Source: Albimonas donghaensis | GTDB taxonomy: Bacteria > Pseudomonadota > Alphaproteobacteria > Rhodobacterales > Rhodobacteraceae | Direction of reading: 5' to 3' | Length of the DNA: 64,000 bases | NCBI RefSeq assembly: GCF_900106695.1 | Contig: NZ_FNMZ01000002.1 | Location: 733,544-797,543, forward strand | In this document: positions 1 through 8,607 of the stretch, in pieces | How positions within the stretch are numbered: position 1 is the first letter of the stretch | Layout of the letters: the number at the start of each line of letters is the position of its first letter | Translations under genes and position numbers: made by a program | The notes under the pieces: model-generated | What the model was told of the DNA's origin: nothing | The model's database searches: none | Seen by the model: the letters and a program-made list of their open reading frames with translations, nothing else

Positions 1-1220
1 TACATCAGCACGCAGTCGGCGCTGAGCGGGTCGCGCTTCCATTTCCACCACGGGCCGATGGGGCGGCCGGCGGCGTAGGGGGCGTCCCGGCGCTTGACCA
101 TCAGCCCCTCCTGCCCCTCGGCGCGCTGGGCGTCGCGAAGCGCCGCGAGCTGGTCCCAGGTCTCGAACCGGATCTCGGGGGAGAGGTCGAGGCGGGCGGG
201 GGCGTGGGTCTCGATCCAGGCGGCGAGGCGCGCGCGGCGCTCGGCGAGGGGGAGCGCGCGCAGATCCCGTTCCCCGTCATGCAGCAGGTCATAGGCGCGG
301 ATATGGGCGGGCGCCTCGGCCAGCATCTTCGCGGTGACCCGCTTGCGGCCGAGCCGGGCCTGAAGCTCGGCGAAGGGGCGGGGGGCGCCGTCGATCGCCA
401 CCAGCAGCTCTCCGTCCACGCAACCCTGCCAGTCCATCGCCGCGAGAATGTCGGGGAAGGCGGGGGCGAGATCCTCGCCGGCGCGGGAATAGAGACGCCG
501 CCCGGCCCTGGTGGCGGCGGCCTGCACGCGGACGCCGTCCCACTTGATCTCCGCGATATGGTCCGCGGGGGCGAGGGTTTCGAACCGCTCGGGCTCCAGC
601 GGGTTGGCCAGCATCATCGGGCGGAAGGCGAGCGACAGGTCGGCCTCGGGCTCCTCCCCGCCCTCCAGCCAGGCGAAAAGGTCGGCATAGGGGGGGGAGA
701 GGGCGAACCACAGCTCCTCGATCCGGGAGAGGGGGCGGCCGAATTCCTCGGCCAGCGCCGTGCGGGCGAGGCGCGCGGAGACGCCGACCCGCATGCCCCC
801 CGCGCAGAGCTTGATCAGCGCGAAGCGGGCCGAGGGGTCGAGCCGGTCGAAAAGCTCGTCCAGCAGGCCGGGGCGGGCGGCGCGGGAGGCGGCGCGCAGA
901 CGCTCGACCGTTTCGGAGAGGCCCGGCGGGGGGCCGGGGGGCGTGGGCGGGTCGGGCCAGATCAGGGCCACCGTCTCGGCCAGGTCGCCCACGAAGTCAT
1001 GTGACAGCGCGAACAGGCGGGGGTCGACTCGGGCCTGCGCCACGCCCCGGATCACCGAGGGGGTGAGGCTCGGCATCTCCAGCGTGCCGGCCAGCGCGGC
1101 GAGCGCGTAGCCGCGGTCGGGATCGGGAGTGGCGCGGAAATAGGCGCGCAGCAGGGCCAGCTTTCGGGTGCGGCGCGGGGTGTGGACCAGCGTCTCCAGC
1201 AGGTCGGCGAAGGCGCGCAT
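1..1220 (-). CDS. ATP-dependent DNA ligase (ligase-associated repair system), 3' end outside window
   Basis: This is an ATP-dependent DNA ligase, open to the left edge, with about 406 residues visible. The adenylation motif reads EIKWDGVR, putting the AMP-accepting lysine near residue 226. Residues 1-180 form the helical ligase N-terminal region. A motif V-like PWWKWKRD lies near the visible end (about residue 392). The start at 1220 lies 4 bp after the stop of the exonuclease gene, so the two are probably co-transcribed. This exonuclease/ligase pairing defines the bacterial DNA-ligase-associated repair system, which often also has a Lhr-type helicase and the PdeM phosphoesterase; those could lie just left of the window. 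The usual length is about 530 residues, so the OB-fold domain is missing only because of the window edge. Confidence 0.93.
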   Translation of the reverse strand, partial: MRAFADLLETLVHTPRRTRKLALLRAYFRATPDPDRGYALAALAGTLEMPSLTPSVIRGVAQARVDPRLFALSHDFVGDLAETVALIWPDPPTPPGPPPGLSETVERLRAASRAARPGLLDELFDRLDPSARFALIKLCAGGMRVGVSARLARTALAEEFGRPLSRIEELWFALSPPYADLFAWLEGGEEPEADLSLAFRPMMLANPLEPERFETLAPADHIAEIKWDGVRVQAAATRAGRRLYSRAGEDLAPAFPDILAAMDWQGCVDGELLVAIDGAPRPFAELQARLGRKRVTAKMLAEAPAHIRAYDLLHDGERDLRALPLAERRARLAAWIETHAPARLDLSPEIRFETWDQLAALRDAQRAEGQEGLMVKRRDAPYAAGRPIGPWWKWKRDPLSADCVLM

Positions 1221-1224
1221 GGGC

Positions 1225-2229
1225 TCACATCGCCTCTTCCTCGCCCCGCCCGGCGAGGGCGAGAGGGCGGGCGTCGAGCCCCTGGTCGGCGCACCACAGG
1301 CACAGCGCCTCTTCCGCACCATGGGTGACCCAGACGGTCTGGGCGCCGGTCTCGGTGATGGTGGCGGTCAGCTCGTCCCAGTCGGCGTGGTCGGAGACGA
1401 CGAGGGGCAGTTCCACGCCGCGCTGTTTGGCGCGCTGGCGGACGCGCATCCAGCCCGAGGCGGCGCAGATCACCGGGTCCGGCAGGCGGCGCGCCCAGCG
1501 GTCGTTCAGCGCCGAAGGGGGGCCGAGCACGATCTCGCCCTTCAGCTCGGCGCCCTGGCCGCGCACGGTTTCGAGCGGGCCGAGGGGGATGCCGAGGCGC
1601 CCGTAGACAGTGCACAGGCCCACAAGCGCACCGTGCAGGTAGATGGTGCGGTCCCATCCGGCGCGGCGCAGTTCCGCGATCATCCGCTGGGCCTTGCCGA
1701 GGGCATAGGCGCCGATGGCGTGGCAGCGCTCCGGCTGGGCGCGGACGGAGGCGAGGAGGCGGGCGATCTCGTCCTGCACCGGGGGGTGGCGGAAGACCGG
1801 CAGGCCGAAGGTGGCCTCGGTGACGAAGAGGTCGCAGGGGACGGGTTCGAACGGCGCGCAGGTGGGGTCGGCGGCGCGCTTGTAGTCGCCCGAGACGACC
1901 GCCCGGGCGCCGCCGGCCTCGACCACCACCTGGGCGGAGCCGAGGACATGGCCGGCGGGAACCAGGGTTATGGTGGCGTCGCCGAGGCGCATGGGACGGC
2001 CGGCCGGGATCGCCTGGGTGGCGGCGAAGGCCGTGCGGCCGTAGCGGGCCTCGGCGATGGCCACGGTTTCGGGGGTGGCGAGCAGGGCGCGGGAGCCGGG
2101 TCGGCAGTGGTCGCCATGTCCATGCGTGACGATGGCCCGGTCGACCGGGCGCACCGGGTCGATGAAGGCGCCGGCGGGCGGGCACCACAGGCCCTGGGGC
2201 CGGAGTTCGAGGAGTTCGGTCGCCTTCAT
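1225..2229 (-). CDS. Ligase-associated DNA exonuclease (metallo-beta-lactamase/beta-CASP fold)
   Basis: A 334-residue metallo-hydrolase. The metal site THGHGDH (about residues 35-41) is the HxHxDH signature of the MBL fold. Later motifs VVSGDYKR, SDHADWDEL and WVTHG fit the beta-CASP nucleases related to SNM1 and CPSF73. It is the family named putative DNA-ligase-associated exonuclease and is expected to process DNA ends for the adjoining ligase. I chose the ATG at 2229 (MKATELLEL) over an upstream ATG at 2265 because homologous proteins begin near there. Its stop lies 4 bp before the ligase start. The 220 bp upstream separate it from flgI, which is transcribed in the same direction; no terminator is visible there. 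Confidence 0.9.
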   Translation of the reverse strand: MKATELLELRPQGLWCPPAGAFIDPVRPVDRAIVTHGHGDHCRPGSRALLATPETVAIAEARYGRTAFAATQAIPAGRPMRLGDATITLVPAGHVLGSAQVVVEAGGARAVVSGDYKRAADPTCAPFEPVPCDLFVTEATFGLPVFRHPPVQDEIARLLASVRAQPERCHAIGAYALGKAQRMIAELRRAGWDRTIYLHGALVGLCTVYGRLGIPLGPLETVRGQGAELKGEIVLGPPSALNDRWARRLPDPVICAASGWMRVRQRAKQRGVELPLVVSDHADWDELTATITETGAQTVWVTHGAEEALCLWCADQGLDARPLALAGRGEEEAM

Positions 2230-2449
2230 GGCGGGGAAACTGGCGCGGCCGAGGCGCTGCGGCAAGGGCCAGGTTCGCTTTTCGTTCAGCCGCGCAGCTT
2301 TCGCCGCCGATCGCGGGCTGCGATGGCAGCGAAGCGCCGCGTCGAACGCGCGCCGGCGGAACGGGACCGCCCGCGGCGCGAAGAACCGTGTCGCCTGGCT
2401 TCGCCGGGGACATCGGCTCGGCGTCGCGAGATCAGCCGGCGGATCGTAA

Positions 2450-3655
2450 CTACTGAACGATGAACTCGGCGTGCAGCGCGCCGGCCGCCTTGATGGTTTT
2501 CAGGATGTCGATCATGTCGCGCGGAGTGACGCCCAGCGCGTTGAGCCCTTCGACCAATTGCGACAGCGTCACGGTGTTGTCGATCACGGCCAGGCCGGTG
2601 CCCGGCTCCTCCTCGATCGCCGCCTCGGTGCGGGGGACCACGATGGTCTCCCCCTGCGGCGCGAAGGGGTTGGGCTGGGACACGACGGGCGTTTCCTGGA
2701 TGCGCAGGACCAGGTTGCCCTGGCTGATGGCGATGCGCGAGACGCGCACGTCGTCGCCCAGCACGATGGTGCCGGAGCGCTGGTCGACCACCACGCGGGC
2801 CTTGCGAGAGGGCGCGATCTCCAGGTTCTCCAGCGCGCTGATCAGGCGGGCCGGGGAGAGGCGCGAGCGCGGCACGTCGATCTCGATGGTGCCGGCGTCC
2901 AGCATCTGGGCGAGCTGCATGTCGGCCTGGCTGTTGATGGTGTCGGCGATCCGGGCGGCGGTTGTGAAGTCGGGGTCGCGCAGGGCGAGCCGCATGCGGC
3001 CCATCTGACTGAAGTCGAAGGGGATCTCACGTTCCACACGGGCGCCGTTGGGGATGCCGCCGGCGGTGGGCACGCCCTGCGTGACGGTGGCCGCCTCTCC
3101 TTCGGCGGTCACGCCGCCGGCGATGATCGAGCCCTGCGCCACCGCATAGATCTCTCCGTCCGCGGCGTTGAGCGGGGTCATCACCAGAGTGCCGCCGAGC
3201 AGGCTCGACGCGTCGCCGATGGCCGAAACGGTGACGTCGATCTGGCTGCCGGCCCGGGCGAAGGGGGGCAGCACCCCGGTGACCAGCACCGCGGCCACAT
3301 TGTTGGGGCGGAACTGCTCCCCCGAAACATTGATGCCCAGCCGTTCCAGCAGGTTGACCAGAGCCTCCTCGGTGAAGGGCGAGTTGCGCAGACCGTCGCC
3401 GGTTCCGTTGAGCCCGACCACGAGGCCGTAGCCGACCAGATCGTTGCCCCGGACGCCGTCGAATTCGACGAGGTCCTTGAGCCGGACGCGGATCGCGCCC
3501 TCCGGCGGCTCCATGACCGACATCGCGTCGCGGTTTTGCCCCGCGCGGGCCGGCAGGGGGCCGACCCAGGCGGAGACTATCAGCGCCAGGCTGGCCAGGG
3601 CCAGCACGGTCCAGTTCCGGATGCGCGAGCCCGCGCGGTCGGCGCAACCGATCAT
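2450..3655 (-). CDS. flgI: Flagellar P-ring protein FlgI
   Basis: A 401-residue P-ring subunit that assembles in the periplasm around the flagellar rod. An N-terminal signal peptide has a hydrophobic core of about residues 16-35 and an Ala-Arg-Ala-type cleavage region. It is followed by the conserved start of mature FlgI, containing RVRLKDLVEFDGVRGNDLVG and VVGLNGTGDG. The C-terminus keeps the typical LVEGLNALGVTPRDMIDIL segment. The ATG overlaps the flgL stop as ATGA, so the pair is translationally coupled. It is the last gene of the visible hook/filament-junction operon flgE-flgK-flgL-flgI. Confidence 0.96.
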   Translation of the reverse strand: MIGCADRAGSRIRNWTVLALASLALIVSAWVGPLPARAGQNRDAMSVMEPPEGAIRVRLKDLVEFDGVRGNDLVGYGLVVGLNGTGDGLRNSPFTEEALVNLLERLGINVSGEQFRPNNVAAVLVTGVLPPFARAGSQIDVTVSAIGDASSLLGGTLVMTPLNAADGEIYAVAQGSIIAGGVTAEGEAATVTQGVPTAGGIPNGARVEREIPFDFSQMGRMRLALRDPDFTTAARIADTINSQADMQLAQMLDAGTIEIDVPRSRLSPARLISALENLEIAPSRKARVVVDQRSGTIVLGDDVRVSRIAISQGNLVLRIQETPVVSQPNPFAPQGETIVVPRTEAAIEEEPGTGLAVIDNTVTLSQLVEGLNALGVTPRDMIDILKTIKAAGALHAEFIVQ

Positions 3656-4662
3656 CGCAGGAAATCGAGCAAGGTGAGGCGCGACATGCGCGCGGTGACC
3701 GCGAAGACCCGCTCAAGCTGTTGTTCTACGGCCTGAAATTCCGTGGCCGCGTCGAAGGGGTCGCGCGAGGTGGCGTCGTTCCAGGCGATGTCGAGCGCGT
3801 CGCGACGCGCGGAGATGCGGACCGACGCCTCCTCCAGCCGTTGTTCCGACAGGCCGAGCATGGCCTGGGACTGAACGATCAACTCTCGCGAGGCGACCGT
3901 GACGTCGGCCGCGTGACCCAGCAGGTCGGTCTCCGCATCCGCCGGACCGGCATAGGCCGGGTCCACCGTCGCCGCGGCCAGGGCCAGGCCCTTGAGCAAC
4001 GCGCGCACCTCCGGATCGTCCGCCCGGCGGGAAATGTCCACCGAGGCCCCCTCGTCGATCGTGGCGCGCGGCGCGTCTTCCGCCGATCCAAGGAACCGGG
4101 TGGCGGCGAACCCTCCGGCCGGGTCATCGAAGTAGAAATCCACCTGGGCGATGGCGTCGGCCGCGTCGACCGCGCCGGCCAGCAGCGCGGAGACGTCCGC
4201 CAGGATGTCGTCGGGCGGCGCCAATGCCGGCTGATCGACGGCGGCGCCCGCGAACAGCGTCCGGCCGCCATAGCGCGTGTTGAGGTTCTGCACCGCTGCC
4301 CGGAACGCATCCTGCGCCCCGGCCGCGTGAATGCGGGCGCTGTTGTAATCGCCCCGGGCCAGCGAGGCCGAAAGCTCCAGCCCCAGTTCGTTGGCGAGCT
4401 CGCCGAGCCCGCCCATCACCGACTGGGTCAGGGAAACGCGTCCCTGGGACAGGCTGACGCCCTCGGATTCCCGGGCCGCGCGAGCCTGCGAGGCCTCGAT
4501 GGCCAGCAAACGGCGCGGATCGTGACCGGAGGCCGCGAAGAGGTCGTCCTTGCGGCCGGTCGACAACTCCCGGCCCGCGCGTTCCAGCGCCGCGCGCACG
4601 TCGCCCGCGTCGCGCTGCAAACGCAGCGCCGAAGCGAGATCGGGAAGCGGAGAGGTCATCAT
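3652..4662 (-). CDS. flgL: Flagellar hook-associated protein FlgL (HAP3)
   Basis: A 336-residue flagellin-like protein linking the hook to the filament. The sequence is Ala-rich and predominantly helical, with conserved flagellin-type ends: an N-terminal ALERAGRELSTGRKDD stretch and a C-terminal coiled segment containing LSEQRLEEASVRISARRD. A GGRTLFAGA motif occurs mid-protein, as in other HAP3 proteins. Two consecutive ATG codons (4662 and 4659) follow a GGGAG ribosome site; I used the first. It overlaps flgI by four bases and lies 82 bp after flgK. Alphaproteobacterial FlgL proteins diverge strongly, so the call also rests on its place between flgK and flgI. Confidence 0.88.
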   Translation of the reverse strand: MMTSPLPDLASALRLQRDAGDVRAALERAGRELSTGRKDDLFAASGHDPRRLLAIEASQARAARESEGVSLSQGRVSLTQSVMGGLGELANELGLELSASLARGDYNSARIHAAGAQDAFRAAVQNLNTRYGGRTLFAGAAVDQPALAPPDDILADVSALLAGAVDAADAIAQVDFYFDDPAGGFAATRFLGSAEDAPRATIDEGASVDISRRADDPEVRALLKGLALAAATVDPAYAGPADAETDLLGHAADVTVASRELIVQSQAMLGLSEQRLEEASVRISARRDALDIAWNDATSRDPFDAATEFQAVEQQLERVFAVTARMSRLTLLDFLR

Positions 4663-4744
4663 CTGCAGTCTCCCGTCAGGTCTGGAACAGGCCGGCGTCC
4701 GGGCGCGATGCCGGTCCGGAATGGGGTCAGGGCGTATCGCACGA

Positions 4745-6205
4745 TCAGATCTCCAGCAGGCGCTTGAGCAGGCCGTCGACAGTCTCGATCACCCGCGCAT
4801 TGGCCGCATAGGCGTTCTCGACCACGAGCAGATCCGAGAGCTCCTTGTCGGTGTCGACGCCGGTGACCGCGGCCTCGGCCTCCTGCAACAGGGTGAAGCG
4901 CCCCCCCGAGAAAGCGGCGAGGGATTCGAGATCGGCGCTGGCCTGCTCGCGCCCCGCGACGGCGGACTGGACCAGGTCGAGAAAACCGAACATGCCGGAG
5001 AAGCCCACGCCGGCCGGGGCTGAGACAGGGTCCGCCAGCGCCGCCATCAGGGCGCGCGGCAGGGTGTCGAGGCCGACCGGCCCCTGCGCCGCCGCGTTGA
5101 TGCCGTCGCGAAGCCGCCAGGCCTCGCCGCCCTGCGCGGGGTCGACGGCCGCGTTGACCTGGAGCCGCCCCGCCAGGCCGATCACGTCCAGCGCGTCGAA
5201 AGCCCCGCCCTCATCGGTGAAAATGCCGGGATCGCCGACCGCCAGGGTAGGGTCCACGGCGGGATCCTCGAAGCGTAGGATCAAGTCCTGGGCGAGCGCG
5301 TCGAGCTGGCCCTGCGCCTCCGGCGCAAGGGTGTCGCGGATCGCGAACTGGGCGCCCAGCGCGCCGCCGTCGAGCGGACCGTCGCCGGTTCCCGCCGAGA
5401 TCGGCTCTCCGTTCAGGGTCAGACCAGACAGCGCCCCGGAGCCAAGCGTCATGTCCGCGGTGATCTGGCCCGTCGCTTCGAAGCCCAGCAGGTTGGCGCG
5501 CCCGTCAAGCAGGATCCCCCCGTCCGGAGTGTAGAGGGCGATCTTGCCGTTCTCCCGCCCCGCGATTCTCACGGGGACCAGCGAAGAGATGCGGTCGATC
5601 TCCCGCGAGCGCGCGTCGTCGAGCGCAGCGGTGTCGCGGCCGGAGATGGTCATCCGCTCGATGTCCGAGTTCAGCTCCCTGATCGATTCGAGGGCGCTGT
5701 TGATCTCCGAAACCATCAGGCCGATCTGGCCATCGGCATCCATGCGCACGCGCTGGGTCTCCTGGCTCGCGGCGTTGAGACCGCTGACCAGCCCGCGCGC
5801 CGCCGCCGCCGCGTCGGCCTGCAGGGCCGCGCTTTCGGGCGAGTCCGCCAGCCGGGCCAGCGCCGATTCCCAGGTCACCGCGCGGGCCGAGATCGAACCC
5901 GCGTCGGCGATGCCGCCGATGCTTCCCAGAAGGCGGGATTCGGCGCTGGCGAGAGCCGCGCTCTCCCCGCTCGCGGCTTCGGCGCGGCGGCGATCGCCGG
6001 TGGCGCGCGGATCGGTGGCCCGGGCGACGCCGGTCACGGTCACGCCGGCGCCCTCCCCGGCCGCGACCCGCGGCGCGGTGGACACGCTTCGCCGCGCGTA
6101 GCCAGGCGTCAGCGCGTTGGCGACGTTGTCGGAGATGACCTGCGTCCGGCGCGCATTCGTGTTCAGGCCGGACAGGGCGTTGGTGAGGGCGGCGGACATG
6201 CTCAT
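4745..6205 (-). CDS. flgK: Flagellar hook-associated protein FlgK (HAP1)
   Basis: A 486-residue hook-filament junction protein. The N-terminus carries the rod/hook family motif NTNARRTQVISDNVANALTPGY, and the C-terminus has the matching flg_bbr_C helix DLLVVENAYAANARVIETVDGLLKRLLEI. The central region is long and Ala/Asp-rich, as in alphaproteobacterial FlgK. A second in-frame ATG two codons in leaves the exact start slightly open. It lies 67 bp downstream of flgE and is expected to be secreted by the flagellar export apparatus and to cap the hook. Confidence 0.94.
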   Translation of the reverse strand: MSMSAALTNALSGLNTNARRTQVISDNVANALTPGYARRSVSTAPRVAAGEGAGVTVTGVARATDPRATGDRRRAEAASGESAALASAESRLLGSIGGIADAGSISARAVTWESALARLADSPESAALQADAAAAARGLVSGLNAASQETQRVRMDADGQIGLMVSEINSALESIRELNSDIERMTISGRDTAALDDARSREIDRISSLVPVRIAGRENGKIALYTPDGGILLDGRANLLGFEATGQITADMTLGSGALSGLTLNGEPISAGTGDGPLDGGALGAQFAIRDTLAPEAQGQLDALAQDLILRFEDPAVDPTLAVGDPGIFTDEGGAFDALDVIGLAGRLQVNAAVDPAQGGEAWRLRDGINAAAQGPVGLDTLPRALMAALADPVSAPAGVGFSGMFGFLDLVQSAVAGREQASADLESLAAFSGGRFTLLQEAEAAVTGVDTDKELSDLLVVENAYAANARVIETVDGLLKRLLEI

Positions 6206-6272
6206 GGCGCGGTCTCGTCAGCTCCGGGTTCAGGGGGCTCCGGGCGGCGGACCGCCCGGAGAGCTCAGCGCC

Positions 6273-7574
6273 TCAGCGCTTGATGTTGGTGGTTTCCTGC
6301 AGCATCTCGTCCACGGTCTGCACGACCTTGGCGTTGGACGAATAGGCGCGCTGCGTCTCGATCAGCGACGTCAGCTCGCCGGCGATGTCGGTGGTCGACT
6401 GCTCCAGCGCAAAGCCGGTGAGAATGCCGGCCGGGCCGGAGCCGCTGTCCCAGAGGTAGAACGGTCCGCTCTGCGGGGTCACCGTGAAGGTCTGCCCATC
6501 CTGCACCGCCAGCCCGTCGAAATTGGGCACGTCGACGATCGGAACCTGGTAGATCCGGCGGGTGAAGCCGGTGTCGTAGATGGCATTCAGGTAGCCGTCC
6601 GGATCGAATTCCAGGCTGGTCAGGATACCGGCCCTGTTGCCGTTCTTGCGGATCGAGGACGGGGCGAATTCCGCCGACAGCTGGGTGAGGGACGAGCCCG
6701 GCCCCAGCGGCCCGAAGGTCACGTCGATCGGGCCGCCATCGACGTCCAGCTGCACCGTGCCGTCGGCCGGGACGTAGGCGTTGCCCGTCACCGTGGCGAC
6801 GCTCAGCAGCGAGCCCCCGCTGCCGCGGGCGCTGTCGAAGGTCAGCGTATAGGTCGCGATCGGGTTCGAGGCCGCCGCGGTGGCGCTGTCATCGAAGCTC
6901 AACGTCCATTCGTTGGACGCTCCGGTGGCGGGCACCGTCGGCGTGAAGGTCGCGGTCAGCGTCTGGGAGGAGCCGAAATTGTCGAAATATTCGATCGGCA
7001 CGCTGAGCGTGTCGCCCGAAGCGCCGGCCCGCGTATCCTCCGCCGACAGGTTCACGCCCAGATCCATCTCGGTGGTCGGCGAGGCGACGAACTGGCTGGA
7101 GGCCACGGAGATCGGCTCCATCCCCGTGGTGGAATCACGCAGCTGGGTGATGACGTTGCCCGAATTGTCCAGCGGCCAGCCGAGCAGCGCGAAGCCGGAG
7201 GCGGAGACCAGCGTGCCGTTCTGATCGGGCGAGAAGGAATCGGTCGGCTTGAGCCGCAGTTCCGGATTGCTGAGGTTGAGCGATGCGGCCGGGGTGACCG
7301 GAAGCATGCCGCGCCCGACGACGGCGAGGTCCAGCGCCTGCTCGGTGGAGACGATCGAGCCCTGGGCCGAGATCTCCCGGGTCGCGGTGGCGGTGACGCC
7401 GCCTGCGGTGTAGCCGCCATTGCCCGAAGACACGACCAGCGCGGAGAAATCCGCATCGGCGCGCTTGTAGCCGTAGGTCCCGGCGTTCGCGATGTTGTCC
7501 GAGATGGTCGCAAGCTTGCTCGCGTTCACGTTCAGCCCGGCGACGCTGGCGTTGAGCGAGGAGGAGATGGTCAT
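6273..7574 (-). CDS. flgE: Flagellar hook protein FlgE
   Basis: A 433-residue hook subunit. The N-terminal flg_bb_rod helix reads LNVNASKLATISDNIANAGT, followed by a GYKRADADFSALV segment. The C-terminal helix has TDIAGELTSLIETQRAYSSN and KVVQTVDEMLQETTNIKR. The middle is a Ser/Thr/Gly-rich beta region, as expected for the exposed hook domains. An AAGGAA ribosome site precedes the ATG at 7574. It is first in the visible operon; the 641 bp upstream separate it from the chemotaxis operon read in the same direction. Confidence 0.94.
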   Translation of the reverse strand: MTISSSLNASVAGLNVNASKLATISDNIANAGTYGYKRADADFSALVVSSGNGGYTAGGVTATATREISAQGSIVSTEQALDLAVVGRGMLPVTPAASLNLSNPELRLKPTDSFSPDQNGTLVSASGFALLGWPLDNSGNVITQLRDSTTGMEPISVASSQFVASPTTEMDLGVNLSAEDTRAGASGDTLSVPIEYFDNFGSSQTLTATFTPTVPATGASNEWTLSFDDSATAAASNPIATYTLTFDSARGSGGSLLSVATVTGNAYVPADGTVQLDVDGGPIDVTFGPLGPGSSLTQLSAEFAPSSIRKNGNRAGILTSLEFDPDGYLNAIYDTGFTRRIYQVPIVDVPNFDGLAVQDGQTFTVTPQSGPFYLWDSGSGPAGILTGFALEQSTTDIAGELTSLIETQRAYSSNAKVVQTVDEMLQETTNIKR

Positions 7575-8215
7575 CGCTATTCCTTCAGGTTCGGTCCGGC
7601 GGCGCCGGCTCCACGTACTGCGGATCTCCGGGGCGCGGGGCCGCGGAGAAGGTCGATGGGCCTGGACCGTCGCCGGGCGCGCCCTTGGGCGGGTCCCGTA
7701 TCCGGGCCGCGACTCGTCTGGCGACGGCGCGGCTGGCCCGGTCCTGAAAATCGGCCGGGACTCTTACCCGGCCCTTAATGCGGGGCGGCGGGATAGGATG
7801 AATTGGAGGCAAGAGGGTTCCGGTCGGCGCGCCCGGTGCGAGGTCGAGACGCACGGGCGAAGGCGCACGGGCGAAGGCGCACGGGCGAAGGCTGGGCCGG
7901 CTGGCCGGGGCGGCGACCCGATGGGCTTGCGAACAGACGGCGGGAGGCGGCGGCGAGGAATCGCCCGCCCTGGAGGCCGCCGAGGGGATCGCCGAGGGGA
8001 CCGCCCCGAAACGTGAATTCTCATGGCGCTCCGCCCACGGCCCGCCATATCGGACCGCGTTCCGGAGCCGGGCTTCGCGACAGGTCAGGCTTCGCGACAG
8101 GATCGCGGGCGCGCGTGTCGACATCCTGCGCGGGGCTTGGGCCCGCGATGATCGGATGCGCCCCGGCGCCGGCCCGCCGGCCCGGCGGATCGCGCGACGC
8201 CGGGCCGGGCGAGGG
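7575..8215. other. 641-bp non-coding gap between cheY and flgE
   Basis: No convincing gene is present in either strand. The region holds a 14-bp x 3 tandem repeat (7850-7891), a 12-bp pair around 7979-8003 and a second direct repeat at about 8069-8101 (two copies of GGCTTCGCGACAGG). It must contain the promoter for the flgE operon if that operon is not read through from the che genes. I looked for sigma-54 and sigma-28 flagellar promoter motifs on the minus strand and found none with correct spacing. Confidence 0.6.
7850..7891. repeat. 14-bp tandem repeat, three exact copies
   Basis: Three exact head-to-tail copies of CGCACGGGCGAAGG occupy 7850-7863, 7864-7877 and 7878-7891. They lie upstream of flgE on its 5' side. 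The unit is not a multiple of three and no gene crosses it. Confidence 0.9.
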
Positions 8216-8596
8216 TCAGGTCAGCGCGCCCAGATGCGCCTCGATCGCCGTGCGCATGTCGGCCACCGAGAACGGCTTGGCCACGAAGTGGTCCACCGTG
8301 TCGACAGCCGCCTGGTCGCGATAGGCGTCGGACGTGGCCAGGAACACCGGCGTCGCCTTGAAGACCGGATGCTCCTTGATCTTCTGGGCCAGTTCGACCC
8401 CGGTCAGACCGGGCATGTTGAGGTCCGAGATGACCACGTCGAATTTCTTGGTCATCATCGCCTCGAGCGCCTGGTCGCCGGCCGCGGCGAGCGTCACGTC
8501 GACCACGCCGAGCCGCTTCAGGCACTGTCGCGCGAGGCCGCGCATGGTCTGCTGGTCATCCACGACCAGCACCTTCAGGGATTTTGCTGCGGGCAT
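8216..8596 (-). CDS. cheY: CheY-type single-domain response regulator
   Basis: A 126-residue receiver domain with no output domain. The acidic pocket is D13-D14, the phospho-accepting Asp is D58 in VVISDLNMPG, the switch Thr/Ser is in FLATSDAY and the conserved Lys is K107 in VAKPF. A GAGGAG ribosome site precedes the ATG. It lies 11 bp after cheB at the end of the che operon. It is one of two CheY proteins in the operon; the other is upstream of cheA. Which one binds the motor switch and which acts as a phosphate sink cannot be told from sequence alone. Confidence 0.95.
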   Translation of the reverse strand: MPAAKSLKVLVVDDQQTMRGLARQCLKRLGVVDVTLAAAGDQALEAMMTKKFDVVISDLNMPGLTGVELAQKIKEHPVFKATPVFLATSDAYRDQAAVDTVDHFVAKPFSVADMRTAIEAHLGALT

Positions 8597-8607
8597 TTCA
8601 GGTCTCC

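Noticed and set aside
204..1004. Long plus-strand reading frames opposite the ligase and elsewhere (for example 11249-15580 and 47306-50539)
   Set aside because: They are antisense shadows caused by high GC content; they lie opposite clear genes and have low-complexity Arg/Gly/Ala translations.
7741..7800. Sigma-28-like promoter (TAAG ... GCCGAT) on the minus strand upstream of flgE
   Set aside because: The boxes are too close together (7 instead of about 15 bases), so this is probably chance.
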